This document shows positions 1 to 10,426 of a stretch of 64,000 bases of DNA, piece by piece. Origin of the DNA: Pythium myriotylum. Lineage: Eukaryota > Oomycota > Peronosporomycetes > Pythiales > Pythiaceae. The number at the start of each line of letters is the position of its first letter. Position 1 is the first letter of the stretch. The stretch spans positions 126,501 to 190,500 of the forward strand of contig JALJCQ010000030.1 in NCBI GenBank assembly GCA_023091665.1. Direction: 5' to 3'. Under the pieces are notes generated by a model, which did not search any database, was not told the origin of the DNA, and saw only the letters and a program-made list of their open reading frames with translations. Made by a program: the position numbers and the translations under genes.

Positions 1-70
1 GGGTGGTGTATTAATTCTATTAATTCACTATCACCCTAGGCTCCGCAAACTGGCCACCCACTTCGTCACA
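1..70 (+). repeat. End of an inverted A-family LTR (LTR0)
   Basis: These 70 bases are the reverse complement of the first 70 bases of the A LTR at 37391-37460 and end in the same terminal CGTCACA. They are therefore the edge of another LTR of the A family, in the opposite orientation to the copy at 635-1692, and the rest lies to the left of the window. The base after it starts GAAT, which is the target duplication of element A on the far side (ATTC at 38448-38451). Confidence 0.85.
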
Positions 71-616
71 GAATCTGATCGAGGCTTTTCATCGCGTAAT
101 CAAGAAAGTTGCTGACTCAACCCTCCGCGCATCGACAGCGACGGTTCTCAACGGTACCATCCCAAAGATTCTCCGCATGGCTGGTCTTGAGTGGTCGAAG
201 CCAGACGCTCAGCTACAAGTAAGAGCGTAAGAGCTGTAAGAGCGATCACCCATTACGGAATTGGTAGGTGCAAGTAGTGTTGTTTTTACTCAGATCAACA
301 ACTGATTGGAGTTTTTCTAGGTCCGATCCCGGCCGAAATGTTTGTCGCTGCACGAGCCCTAGTGTTGTACAAGGAGAATTATATGCGCATGTGCAAGCCC
401 GGGACGAAAGCAACCTGCGCAGTCGTCTTCAACGCCTCTGCGTACATGCACGATACGAGCAACAGCCTCAACGCTACATCGGTCACTGCCGCGCGTGTGA
501 AGCGCATGGCCAACTCTCTGAAGGGTCAGTTGGTCGCCAAGAAGTCAGCAACGGACCACTTCTCTATTTGTCGATGTGCACTGTCACCGTTCGCAACAAC
601 AGCCATGGGGTATTGA
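71..616 (+). pseudogene. Mutator-like (MULE) transposase, 3' half
   Basis: From the Asn codon at 72-74 the plus strand reads a peptide containing IEAFHRVIKKVADSTLRAST, followed by a stretch with ATVLNGTIPKILRMAGLEW. This is the region after the catalytic core in MULE-type DDE transposases, and the Glu of the FHR motif is probably the third acidic residue. It matches, across the insertion of element A, the minus-strand half at 38448-39589, which ends in PSQN. An open frame at 338-616 (starting MFVAARALVLYK) looks like the C-terminal continuation and holds CRC, possibly a broken SWIM-type zinc finger. A GTAAGA donor at 219 and TTTTCTAG acceptor ending at 320 suggest an intron, but splicing these exact sites does not keep the downstream frame. 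So either the boundaries differ or the gene has decayed. Orientation is opposite to the other half; see findings. Confidence 0.75.
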
Positions 617-634
617 CCAATCGTTCGACATGGG

Positions 635-1692
635 TGTGATGAAGTGGGTGGCCAGTTTGCGGAGCCTAGGGTGATAGTGAATTAATAGAATTAATACACC
701 ACCCTCCCTCACGTTGTGTATCCTTAAGCAGCTCTTCGAAGCTACGTATCGGATGCGCCGAGCAAGGGTTCGTGCGAAGAAATCACACAGGCGTAGTGAG
801 TAGTAACTAATAATAGTACACACTCAGGCAATCAGATACCTTATTCCCCAGTGTACTGAGACAAAGGGTTTCAGGCTGTACCCCGGGGCAGAAACTTCCC
901 GGGGGTGTCTCTAGGCGAACCGACCGATAACGGTAAAGCACTAGTGACAGTCTTTTGGTACGCTTTCTAGGAGCAGTTCCAACCAGGGAAAAGTCCTCTA
1001 ATCGCAATACCGGGAATATGCAAATATGGAATACCAAGGATCTGGCGTGAGCCAATATCCCAGGTAAATGGTTCAGGGGAAAGGGTGCTACAACACTTTG
1101 ACACTCGGTCTAAGCGTCTCGCCCCCAGGAACCCGACACACACAAACACACCACACGCAGCTACGCTAATCGGTTACCTTGGTAAGTCGCCGATCGCTAC
1201 CCAGTTCCCCAGGTCACTGCGATGGTATGGTTGGATGAGCCGACACTGGCAGGAAAGACGCTTGTGCAGATCGAGGCAAAATGTAGAGTCTTATTAGATG
1301 TTCTTTCTAGATACTAGCGGCGGTCGCTTTCTCCAAGGGATCCCCCTTGGGCGACCTTTGAGCGCGACCCTTCCCGGGGTCGGCTCCCTGTAATCCATAA
1401 TAGATCCTAGGGGGCAACCCCTCGGATCAGTCGCTCTGATTCAACTGTCTAATAAACTACCTCTACAGGCCTAATATGCAAACATACAAACGGGTCTGAA
1501 CCCAACCCGGCTACACCTGAAAGGTCACAGCCGAGTACCTTCGCCCCAGGGTATTCGCCCCCCGGGGGTCCTGGGAGTGACCATCACTCCTTACCATCAT
1601 TCCGCACAAAGGCCCGGACCCAACCGCGGTCCCGATGGAGGCGGTCTTAACCGACATCCCCCGGAGGGATTTTGACCAGTGACTTCGTCACA
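635..1692 (-). repeat. Element A 3' LTR
   Basis: This 1058-bp copy is nearly identical to 37391-38447. In plus-strand text it starts TGTGATGAAG and ends CTTCGTCACA, giving inverted ends. The internal sequence next to it (1693 onward, minus strand) ends in a purine-rich AGGGGGCGGT, the expected polypurine tract. The LTR contains many CCCRGG words. Confidence 0.93.
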
Positions 1693-2725
1693 ACCGCCCC
1701 CTGGCCCAGACGAACGGAGCGCGCAGAAGTCTGGGACATCACCCAGGGATCACCGCAAAGTCTCACCCCAGATCATCGGAGTCGATCTTGGTCAACGCGT
1801 GCGCGTGGCGGTCTCGTCGACACATCATTCAATCTCGTCACGTGTGACTTGTCTCGCGCGGCTTTCCACATACTAGAGCCTTTCCACTCACGCGTGTCTG
1901 ATCTCATGTAGCGTCCTTCCCGTTGAGTGCGCCTATCCACAGCGACGACCGCGCCGTTCCACTGATCCAAGCCGATCTCACATCCGAGACATGTCCGAGT
2001 CCAGCCCTTCGTCGACCTCATTCTTCGACTTACTCGACAACGCCATCATCTCACCACTCGGTGCTCTCGACAGAGCTTTTGCGGCTCGACACCCCCGTCA
2101 ACAGCGCTCACTGCCACGTCGAGATCTTCACCTTTGACACGACGCTCACGCAGATGTCCGCCTCGCTTCACCGACTGAGTTGTCCTCGAGCAAGACGTAC
2201 TTGACGCGTCAGCAAGAAGCCACGCCCCCAGCCGCTACGCGAAACATCATGACTGAAGCTCCGCCCCCAGGTCGAGGATACGCTTCGCGCTACCCCGGGG
2301 CGAATTAGCTGTGACTCGGCTGTGGTCGACTTCCTAAGCACGAAACATCGATTCGGGCACTAGCACTGAAATGAACCGAGGGATCGAGAGTTGGCGAGTC
2401 TCAACGAGTATTCGACTTTGTCTCCCCAGGCGGAAAGTATTTCCGCGTCCACCTTGATTGACACTGCTACAGCGCGCGAGTCGGACAGGAGTAGAGCCAT
2501 CCCGATCTCGATCTTGACATGTAAATGCAATATACAAAGCCCTAAGACGCGAAGTCCTGGGGCTCAACAGTGATCTTCTACTTCGACCACCTTGATACAC
2601 ACATTCCATCCCAGGAACTTGACAATACCAGTCGATGACCATGCGTTCTCCGGACACACGATCACAATCACCAATACAAGTGCGATTTCTCCCGGGAGAT
2701 ACGTCACACAGGTCTTCAACGGTTA
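1693..2725 (-). other. Element A 3' untranslated spacer
   Basis: About 1.0 kb lies between the end of the chromodomain frame and the 3' LTR. Only short overlapping frames are present on either strand, with no recognisable domain. It ends with the polypurine tract against the LTR. Unlike B, C and D, element A therefore shows no accessory gene here. Confidence 0.6.
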
Positions 2726-4386
2726 CTACTCTGCACCCAGATGATCCTCAGGATGATCATCCGCGGTTTGCATGGCTTCAAACCTTGCTCTGGCCCTCGC
2801 CCCCTTGTCAAACTTGTAGAGGAGATCCGCACAGTTCAGGTTAGCCAGAGGCTCCCACGTGAGTTCATCCCAGCCTTGCCACTTGATCAGATATTCCCGA
2901 GTCCTTTTCGACGTGCGCGTTCGTTTCACCCATCGGACATCCCGAATCTCCTCCACGACATAATCACCGTGGGCATTGTCGGGTTCCCAACTGTCCTCAG
3001 GCAACAGTGCAGCGTCGAAGTCATTCTCAGCATCTACTTCGGGAATTTCTTCGGTCGGTCGTTCAGGAGACTCTATCCTGGGTTCAGTCGGCTCATATGC
3101 ACCCAAGGGAAGAATCGGTAGTCCGTGTCCGCGATCTTCAGCTTGTATCGGAAGTCTTCTCCTTTCTCGACAATCCTGAACGGACCATGCCAGAGGTGAG
3201 TCAACTTCTTGGTCAAGCCTGGTCGAACCCGGGGTATGAACAACCACACCGAGTCACCAGCTTCAAACTCCCGGGGCACAGTCTCGGGCAAATCGCTCAC
3301 GCGCTGGTTTCGATCTTCTGCTCGAAGTCTTTTAGCTTCCACTTGCAGATCCCGGGCCCAGGCGCGAACATACTCGACTTGCTGCTGAACGTGACGTCGC
3401 CACCGATACGGATCCACCAAGTCGCCTCTCCTTGGAGGAGGACCAAGCATAGCAGCCATAGTCGACTGAGCGTCCCAGCCATGAACCAAGTAGAATGGAG
3501 TTTCCTTGCGAGTGAAGTCGTAAGACGTGTTGATCGCAAACATCAGCCTTTCACAGATCTCATCCCAATCTCCCTGAGACGGGTCTTCCACATAAGCCTT
3601 GATAGATCGTACCACTGTCTGCACCGATCTTTCCTGCTGACCATTAGCCTGTGGGCGATATGCTAACGTGGCACGCTGTCTGCTGCCGATCATCTGTCTG
3701 AATGCTCGAAACACCTCGGACATGAACGACGGTTCTTGGTCGTGTCTGATCATCGCACTTGCACCGAACCTCCGGAACACAACCTCCTCATAGGCCTCAG
3801 CCACATCCTGGGCAGTTGTGTCCGCCATTGCCTTGCACATAACATACCCTGAGAACATATCTTGGAACAGAAGTAAGGCTGTGTTCCCTCGGTCGGTTTC
3901 TGGCAAGGGTTTGACGAAATCCATCGACACGATGTGGAACGGATATTCTGGGATCACATTCCCTGGGGATGATCCTGGGTTCCGTGGTCTGCCTTTGCCG
4001 CTCTCGCAATCCACACAGCGCTGGACGAAGTCCTCGGCATCCTTATACATTCCGAGCCAGAAGAACTGGCGGCACAGCCGTTCATAAGTCCTGCCCACGC
4101 CTTGATGACCACCCTGGAAATCTGAGTGACACTCATGCATCACATCTTCTCTCAGATCCATGGGTACAACAACTCGAAGCGCAGGAGTTCGACCTTGTGG
4201 GCGACGTTTGGATTGTCTAGGGATATAACAGAGCACATCATCCGAGTTGAGCACATAGCGATCGACAATCTTAGCAATCTCCTGGACTTTTTCGACTGGG
4301 ATCTCGGATAGATCACCGCTTAGATATGCTCGTAGCGCTTTCATCCAGGAATCGGCATCTTGGTGTTGAACAACACGTCTCCATCG
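2726..4386 (-). pseudogene. Element A integrase and chromodomain (C-terminal part of pol)
   Basis: This continues the pol frame after an in-frame TAA at 4387-4389; the sequence just after the stop (RWRRVVQHQDAD) matches element D (RWRRIRAHQDAD), so the stop is a mutation. The HHCC zinc module reads around HECHSDFQGGHQGVGR and CVDC. The DDE core is seen in SMDFVKPLP, RHDQEPSF and the Glu of GQQERSVQ, all three acidic residues present. Near 3075-3120 the frame shifts by one base. In the next frame the tail PEDSWEPDNAHGDYVVEEI leads into a chromodomain with IKWQGWDELTWEP. Chromodomains on integrases are known to steer integration to heterochromatin. Stop codon and frameshift make this copy non-functional. 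Confidence 0.88.
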
Positions 4387-7300
4387 TTATACCCGGGCTG
4401 TCTCCAGATCTGCCGCTGAGGTATTCGCGCGAAAATTCTCATCGTGAGGATTTTCTGCTTCAGTTAGTTCGCTTCCTTGATAGCCCCCAGGCGAAGCACC
4501 GCGCGCGTCCGTTGTTGGCCCCCCGGCAGATGTAGGAGATAGCCTCCGTCGGTTTGCTGACCTGGTCCGCACAACAAAGACTGATTCACTGGCGTTTTCG
4601 CTCGGAACACGCTTACCAAAACGCTCGGGCAGCTTGTTCATCGCCTTCAGTTGCTCGATCTCTGTGGTGTCGGAGATAACGACTTCTTGCTGCAACCTCA
4701 TGACCTTCACAGTGATATAATCCGCGGGGGAATTGAATTCTCGCGCAACGTGAAACAGCTGCAGCCTAGTGAACTTGGACTCGAGTGACTTGAATTTTCC
4801 CAGGAGCTGCTGCAGGTTCGGCTCGAGACATGACATTATCCCTTGGGCTTGTTGGATCGCAAGCCTCGAATCCCCGATAATGATCAGATCCGTGATGTCA
4901 TACGCGATAGCTTGCTCCAGTCCTGCGATCATCCCTCGGTATTCCGCCATATTCACCGTCACGCCTTCCAAGAACTCACCCTGGGCTGTCACAATCTCCC
5001 ACCCAGGAACTTCCCAGAGGATAAAGCCTGCGGATCCAACTTTGCTCTTCCAGCGTGCAGCGCCATCGAACGTCAAGACATACCCTTCATACTCAGGATC
5101 AACCACCTCCACCGACAGCGGCGGCGGCCTTACGTTGACCTTCGTACTTTTGAACGGGACTAGTTCCTCTGCGACTTCGTCAAGCTTTTCCCTGGGGGTA
5201 ATACCAGCAGCGAGCAACGACGCCAAGCCATCCTCATCTTTATCGATGCGACGAACTTCCATCGACCAGGGAGAAAGTAGTGTAGCCCACTGGAGACACC
5301 TTCCCTGGAGTGTTCGTGAAGTCATGAGCCATTTGAGCACCGAATATCTGGAGTAGACAATTAATTCCCGGGAAACAGCCAAAGTGTAGAACGTTGTGAG
5401 AGTCCGCAACAACGCCAAGACCTCTTTCTCGGTGATATGATACCGCAGCTCGGCATCCTGCAAGACGCGACCAGTGAATCGAACTGGATGCAGTTTTCCT
5501 TCGAATTCCTGGCATAACACTGAACTGATCGCCCAGTCATTCGCGTGCAGAATGATCACGAGAGGCTTCTCGTCCTGGAGATGTCGGAGCACCGGGGCTT
5601 GGAGCATCTTATCCTTGAGGATCTCGAAGGCACCCTTCGCTCGGTCAAGGTTCACACCATTACGGACTTGATCCTCGGATAATTCATACAGTGACGCTGC
5701 GACGATGGAATAGTCCTCGATGAACTTATGATAATAGTTCAGAGATCCCAGGAAAGATTGTACACCCTTAAGCGAACTCGGAAACGGCAAGTCCTTGAGT
5801 CCTTTGGCGAGTTTTGACACCGGCTTAACTCCCTCCCGAGAGATGTCATGCGAGAGATATGGGATAGCAGTCGTGCCGAACGTGCTCTTGGGCAGGCTCA
5901 CCGAGATGTTCCAATATCTCAGCCGGTACAGTAGCGCATCTAACATTTCAGACATGTCCTCCAGGGTTTCTGCGCCGAAACCGATATCGTCAATGTACGA
6001 GCTACGGTTCAGCACAGGTCCCATGGACTTTGGAGTCGGAATCCCCAGGTCAAACACTGTCGGGCCCCCAGTCACAACATCCTCCACTGGGGTAGGAACT
6101 TCTCGCGGGTCGCGTTCGATCTCGAGGTACTCGAGCACCTCTGGATCAACTTCAGCTTCGAGCCCGGGCGGAAGACGAACAAATCCCCAGAGACAGTTGT
6201 TAATGACCATTTGATAAATCAACGGGGCATTTTTAAGACCGAAAGGCATTCGGACCCACTCAAAATGGCCTAGAGGACAAATGAAAGCCGAGATCTTTGA
6301 CGCCCGGGTAGTCATGAGCACTGCCCAGAACCCACTCGCCATATCGAGACTGCAAAACCACATGACCTTGTCGAAGTTCTCCAAGAGCTCATCAATCACC
6401 GGAAGTGGATAGTTCATAAGCTTGATCAGGAGGTTGACTCGACGATAATCAGTGCATAACCGGATATCAACGCCGTTCTTTTTCATCACGATGACAATAG
6501 GCGATGCCCACTCTGAGTCCGAGAAGCGGATGATGCCAGCTTCGAGGAGGCGCTTCAGCAGCTCATACACCTTCGGGAGCTGATGCTGGGGCACCCTCCG
6601 TGCCCTTTCACATATTGGCTTGGCATCTCCGACATCGATGTCACAGACGACTCCTCGGACCGCAGGAGGGACTGCATTACCTTCACCCAGGAATGCAACA
6701 GCGTGTTTCTCCAGGATCGGTCGAATCACGGATCGCACATAGTCCTGACTCGCCCCCGGGTCTCCTATCTCAGCGGAACCTAGGTCAACAGGCGACGGAG
6801 ACGGGTCGATATCTGGGATAACAGCGAGTTGGTGACGCAAATTCTCCAGGGTGATCATGTCAGTTCCCTCGTGGTAGAACACACCGGGCTCGAGATTATC
6901 GTCGTCCCCGCGGGAAATAACCGCTTTATACACGACGTAGAGTTGGTCTGCCGCCGAGAAGTCCACGCCTTGGCTACCGACGAAACCTGAGGGCAGAGGT
7001 GTCTCTGACAGATACCTCTCGAAGTCTGACTCGGGCTCGCTCACGGAAATGACATCGTCGAACGAATCCTGGTTTGCGACATCAGAACAGTAGCCGCCAC
7101 CATCCTCAAGACTAATCCCAAGTGGATCCTTCTCGATCGGAAGATGAGACACGGGGCGCTTCAGGATTTTCGTTGGAATAGCATACGTTCGCTTTTCCAC
7201 AGGGGACGGCAGCTTAAGGTTCTCAAGATATTCCGCATGCTGTTGTCGGCGGCGATATCCCCGGGAGTGGGTGTTCTCATACACAATTGTCTCCCACTCA

Positions 7301-7491
7301 CGGTACTTCGGAGTCCCAGGTCGAACAAAGCGGCCTTTGTCCGGGAGGTAATCCTTGGTCACGAGACATGCCACTGTTGCGCGGGACAGAATGGTGATGA
7401 TACGGTCGGAGACATTGGTCACACAGACCCGAGTCCTGCTACTGGCTGATTCCTGAAGCACTGTCGTTACCCAACGCTCGTCTCTCATCAA
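4387..7491 (-). pseudogene. Element A reverse transcriptase and dual RNase H (middle of pol)
   Basis: The frame follows the protease without change; only a TGA at 7492-7494 separates them. RT motifs in order are RLCTDYRRVN, LDMASGFWAV, MPFGLKNAP and the catalytic YIDD (near codon 499, about 5990). Some 80 residues separate the Gln of LIYQ from YIDD, far more than in standard Ty3 RT. The first RNase H has the fold (VRFTGRVL, KEVLALL), but the usual catalytic TDAS is replaced by HAND. It is followed by a second RNase H: LTFDGAAR, MAEYRGMIAGLE, IIGDSRLAIQQ and HVAREFNSPADYI supply the acidic residues. The pattern with R/N rather than His near the end fits the archaeal/plant type. Confidence 0.9.
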
Positions 7492-8235
7492 TCACAACTG
7501 CATGTCTTCCGAGCGAGTATCCCCATATACCACAGGTAACGTCGTCGATTCTCCTGGCCCCAAAGTGACTTCCTCGCGCACAGCGATCGGAATCTGTCGG
7601 ACGCCATACTGCTTTCCCGGGTTGCCGACAAGAGGAATACGTTCTTCATCGGGCAAGTGAACCGTTTGTTCCCGAATAGCAAGTCGAACGCCGGCGGCTG
7701 CCAAAAATTTCATCCCGAGGAGAACGTCCACACCATCTCCGATGTTAGCAACCCACAGATCCATCACGTAGACAACTGCAACTCCCAATGTGATCTTGAC
7801 TTCGGCTTTCGCTTGCACATGAGTGATCACACCGCTCAACCCCCGAACAGACATGCTCTCATTCCGCTTGAGCTTGAGTTTTAACCTGCGCGCTAGGTCT
7901 AGACTCAAAATACTCGTGCTGGCACCTGTATCGAGCATGATTTTCGTCCGACGGTCGCAAATAGCCCCCTGTACCATGGCAACTTGGAAGTGATGGCGAG
8001 GATCAGGATGCCTTGACCACCAACCCCGTCGTTCCCCAGGAGCCAGCGACCAAACTGGGTATTCCGAGGCGAAAGAGTCCAACGGACGGACCGACACATC
8101 TTCATCCTGGGCATCCCCCGCCAAGACACTCGCTCTCATGCAAATGGAGTCGAATGTATTAACGGAGTCATCCCCGACGAATGCAAAGACGCAAGGAGTG
8201 GAAGGCTCGACGCGCACCGGGTTCCACACCGGCAA
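7492..8235 (-). pseudogene. Element A aspartic protease (N-terminal part of PR-pol)
   Basis: The retropepsin active site is DTGAST (about 7920-7940), followed by SILSLDLARRLKLKL, and preceded by the conserved ERRGWWSRHPDP block shared with B and D. The frame is in the -1 position relative to gag, as in B and D, so expression would need ribosomal slippage near the gag stop. The frame ends in TGA at 7492-7494 and continues in the same frame into RT. Element D has an open codon here (QVWACRQDNW aligned with DMQL-stop), so the TGA looks like damage. Confidence 0.85.
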
Positions 8236-8240
8236 GCCTC

Positions 8241-9609
8241 CTAGTTTGACGACTGGGCATCCTTGGACTTACCGTTGCCTTGGACGTCCACTGACATGTT
8301 CCCAGCTGGACTCTGAGGGAGATCCTTCACCTTGGCTTGAACAGCTTCGATCATACGCTTAAGCTCGAGGAACGAACCGCTCCAGTCGCACTGACCGCGG
8401 AAGTGGATCTTGCCGCAGGCTGGGCAGGGGGTACAGTTCCCTGGGGAATGTCCGTAGTTGCCGCAGACTGGACATCTCACGCTCCCACGCGGACTGCTTG
8501 GGTATCCATTCCCGAACCCGGGACGGCGAAAGTTCTGCTGTTGCTGCTGATATCCTCCCCCGAACTGCTGCCGCTGGAATCCTCCGGAGCATTGTGAATT
8601 ACCACCTTGGAACTGGTTCCTTGGCGGAAAACCTCCGTTCGAGAATCCTTGGCGTGAAGCGTCTGGAGGCTGGCGTTCCTGATTCGGAGGAGCTGCGACC
8701 GCTTGGTACAGATCTTCATACTCGTCGTCATGGTCATACGCGTATCCCTGGTAATCGGACTCTGCAAACCGCACTTGTGGCGCCGACCTCGGTGTCATGT
8801 CTTCCTCGATCCGATAAGCACGAGGATCAGTCGGTCCCCTACGCCCTCGCGCGCCATCATCCCCACGTTCCGGTTCACGTTGGCGTTCACGACCGCGGCC
8901 GCCATCGTCCCCGCGTTCCGGTTCACGTTGGCGGTCGCGACCTGGGGCGCGATCTCGATCTTGGTAGCTGTCCCGTTCACGACTTTCACTGCGATCGCGA
9001 CGATCATAGCTTCGAGCACGATCTCTTTCACGACTTGCACTTCGGTCTCGATCACGATCCCGATCCGAATCGTACCCACGTCGGTCGCGGTCACGAGGAT
9101 AACTCTTGTCACGTTCACGTGCACTGGACGTATCACGATCTCTGCCCTGTCTCTCCCCCGGGAAACGCTCATCTCGCTCCAACAGCTGCTCGAAATCTTC
9201 TATCGTTTCAAATTTTCCGGCGGTCAGAAGCATCTGGTAGCGAGTCGGATTGCGTAATCCCAGGATGAATCTTTCCAGATGTTCCATCAGGTCTTCTCCC
9301 TTCGAGTGCGGAATCCTGGCGCGTCGAGCGGCTCTGTTCATTTCCCATAAGAACTCTCGAGCAGTGTGGTTGCGGCCTTGCTTCATGTCGTAGTAGAGCG
9401 CACTTGCGTTCGTCTTCGACTTGCAGAACTCCTGCTCGAAGGCGGCCTTGAGCTCACGCCAGTTCTCGCGAACTGGTGTCTTGAGCTGCTCGAACCAACT
9501 GCGGTGAGGCCGCACCAGAAGACGCTTCAGATTCTGGGCGCACTTTCGGTCTGACCAGCCACCCTCACGCGCGAGGTAGAGATAGAGCTCCCACCAAGCG
9601 CGTCGCTCC
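8241..9609 (-). pseudogene. Element A gag, C-terminal part
   Basis: This is the part of gag downstream of the B insertion. Reading through the GGAG target duplication, the 35862 side (ending NKWSLEE) joins in frame to RRAWWELYLYLAREGGW here. It carries the retrotransposon Gag core, then an unusual Arg/Asp/Glu-rich region (about 8800-9160) with repeats such as RDRDRDRS and a direct duplication of RQREPERGDDG. A Gln/Gly-rich stretch follows, then two zinc knuckles: CPVCGNYGHSPGNC and the shorter CPACGKIHFRGQC. It ends at a TAG at 8241-8243. Confidence 0.88.
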
Positions 9610-10405
9610 TGTGGTATAGCGCCCCGGTTCCGCGGGCATGAGTCTCTGCAAGCGCCAGGTGACCAGTCAGGCGAAGGTGTCTACGACCAAGTCCCAAGGA
9701 AGTGATCAGTCTGGCGTACCCTTAGTACCCAAGTCAAGACGAAGTGAACAGTCTGGCGCCCAAGTCAAGATTCCGTATTCCAGACTCGGCGGTACAAGTC
9801 ATCGTATTTCTTTTTATTTAGAAACCTCACATAAAAACAGTAGGAGTAGGAACCTTATATTTGACAGATTTCAGTAGGTAGGAACGGGTGCTTGCCACCC
9901 AATAACCCACGGAAAGGGGGGCGATTCTCCGCCGCTAATTCCGTGGGAGTCAGTTCACAATTTTTCCTCCTTCTCGCAGAAGCCCCCTGACTCTCCCCTT
10001 AACAGTAGCCCGTCAGTATCTCGAGGAAGTCACCAAAAGTTTCGAAGTGATCAGTCTGGTCGACCGGCCGCCTGTTTTGGGTACCGTCGCGATCAGAAGT
10101 GATCAGTCTGGCCGAGGGCCTGGTGGTTTTGCCTGTGCTTCCTGCCAAGTCCCCGTAGGAGTTCTCCAAGAGCTCCGTCGTCTCCAAGCCGTTCTTTCTC
10201 GCTGCCTCTAGACTTGTGAGGGTCTAGTTGTAGTGTCGTGTCAGAGTTCCGGGCCTCCGCTTCAAAGAAGTTGTGATATCCGGGTCTGAAGCGAGTGTTC
10301 GAAGCACGCAAGATCCACCCCTTTCCTGAGAATATTGTTGCCGTCGGTGACTCAAGAGCGAGCCTACGTACGCCAGGTGCCCGTTTTTGATTCTGCCACA
10401 CGACA
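9610..10405 (+). repeat. Element B 5' LTR
   Basis: This 796-bp LTR starts TGTGGTATAG and ends CCACACGACA. It contains five copies of the B word: a variant at 9656, then 9699, 9741, 10044 and 10096 (spacings 43, 42 and, for the last pair, 52 bp). Two bases after the LTR the primer binding site begins. Confidence 0.94.
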
Positions 10406-10407
10406 AC

Positions 10408-10426
10408 TGGTGCGTATGCCAGGAGC
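10408..10426 (+). promoter_or_regulatory. Primer binding site, element B
   Basis: TGGTGCGTATGCCAGGAGC begins two bases after the LTR, starting with TGG as expected for pairing with a tRNA CCA end. The identical 19 bases occur at the same place in A, C and D and then the sequences diverge, which defines the site. The gag ATG (10416-10418) is inside it. The tRNA is not identified; it would end in GGCAUACGCACCA. Confidence 0.88.

Noticed and set aside
2334..2657. 107-codon minus-strand frame after pol of A
   Set aside because: Not similar to the accessory genes of B, C or D; low-complexity Arg/Ser content suggests chance in GC-rich DNA.
7492..7494. TGA between protease and RT of A as a programmed readthrough stop
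   Set aside because: The related element D has a sense codon here, and A has other stops and shifts, so decay is simpler.
8498..9268. 256-codon plus-strand frame opposite gag of A
   Set aside because: It is the antisense image of the Arg/Asp-rich repeat of gag; the His/Asp-rich peptide is a by-product.
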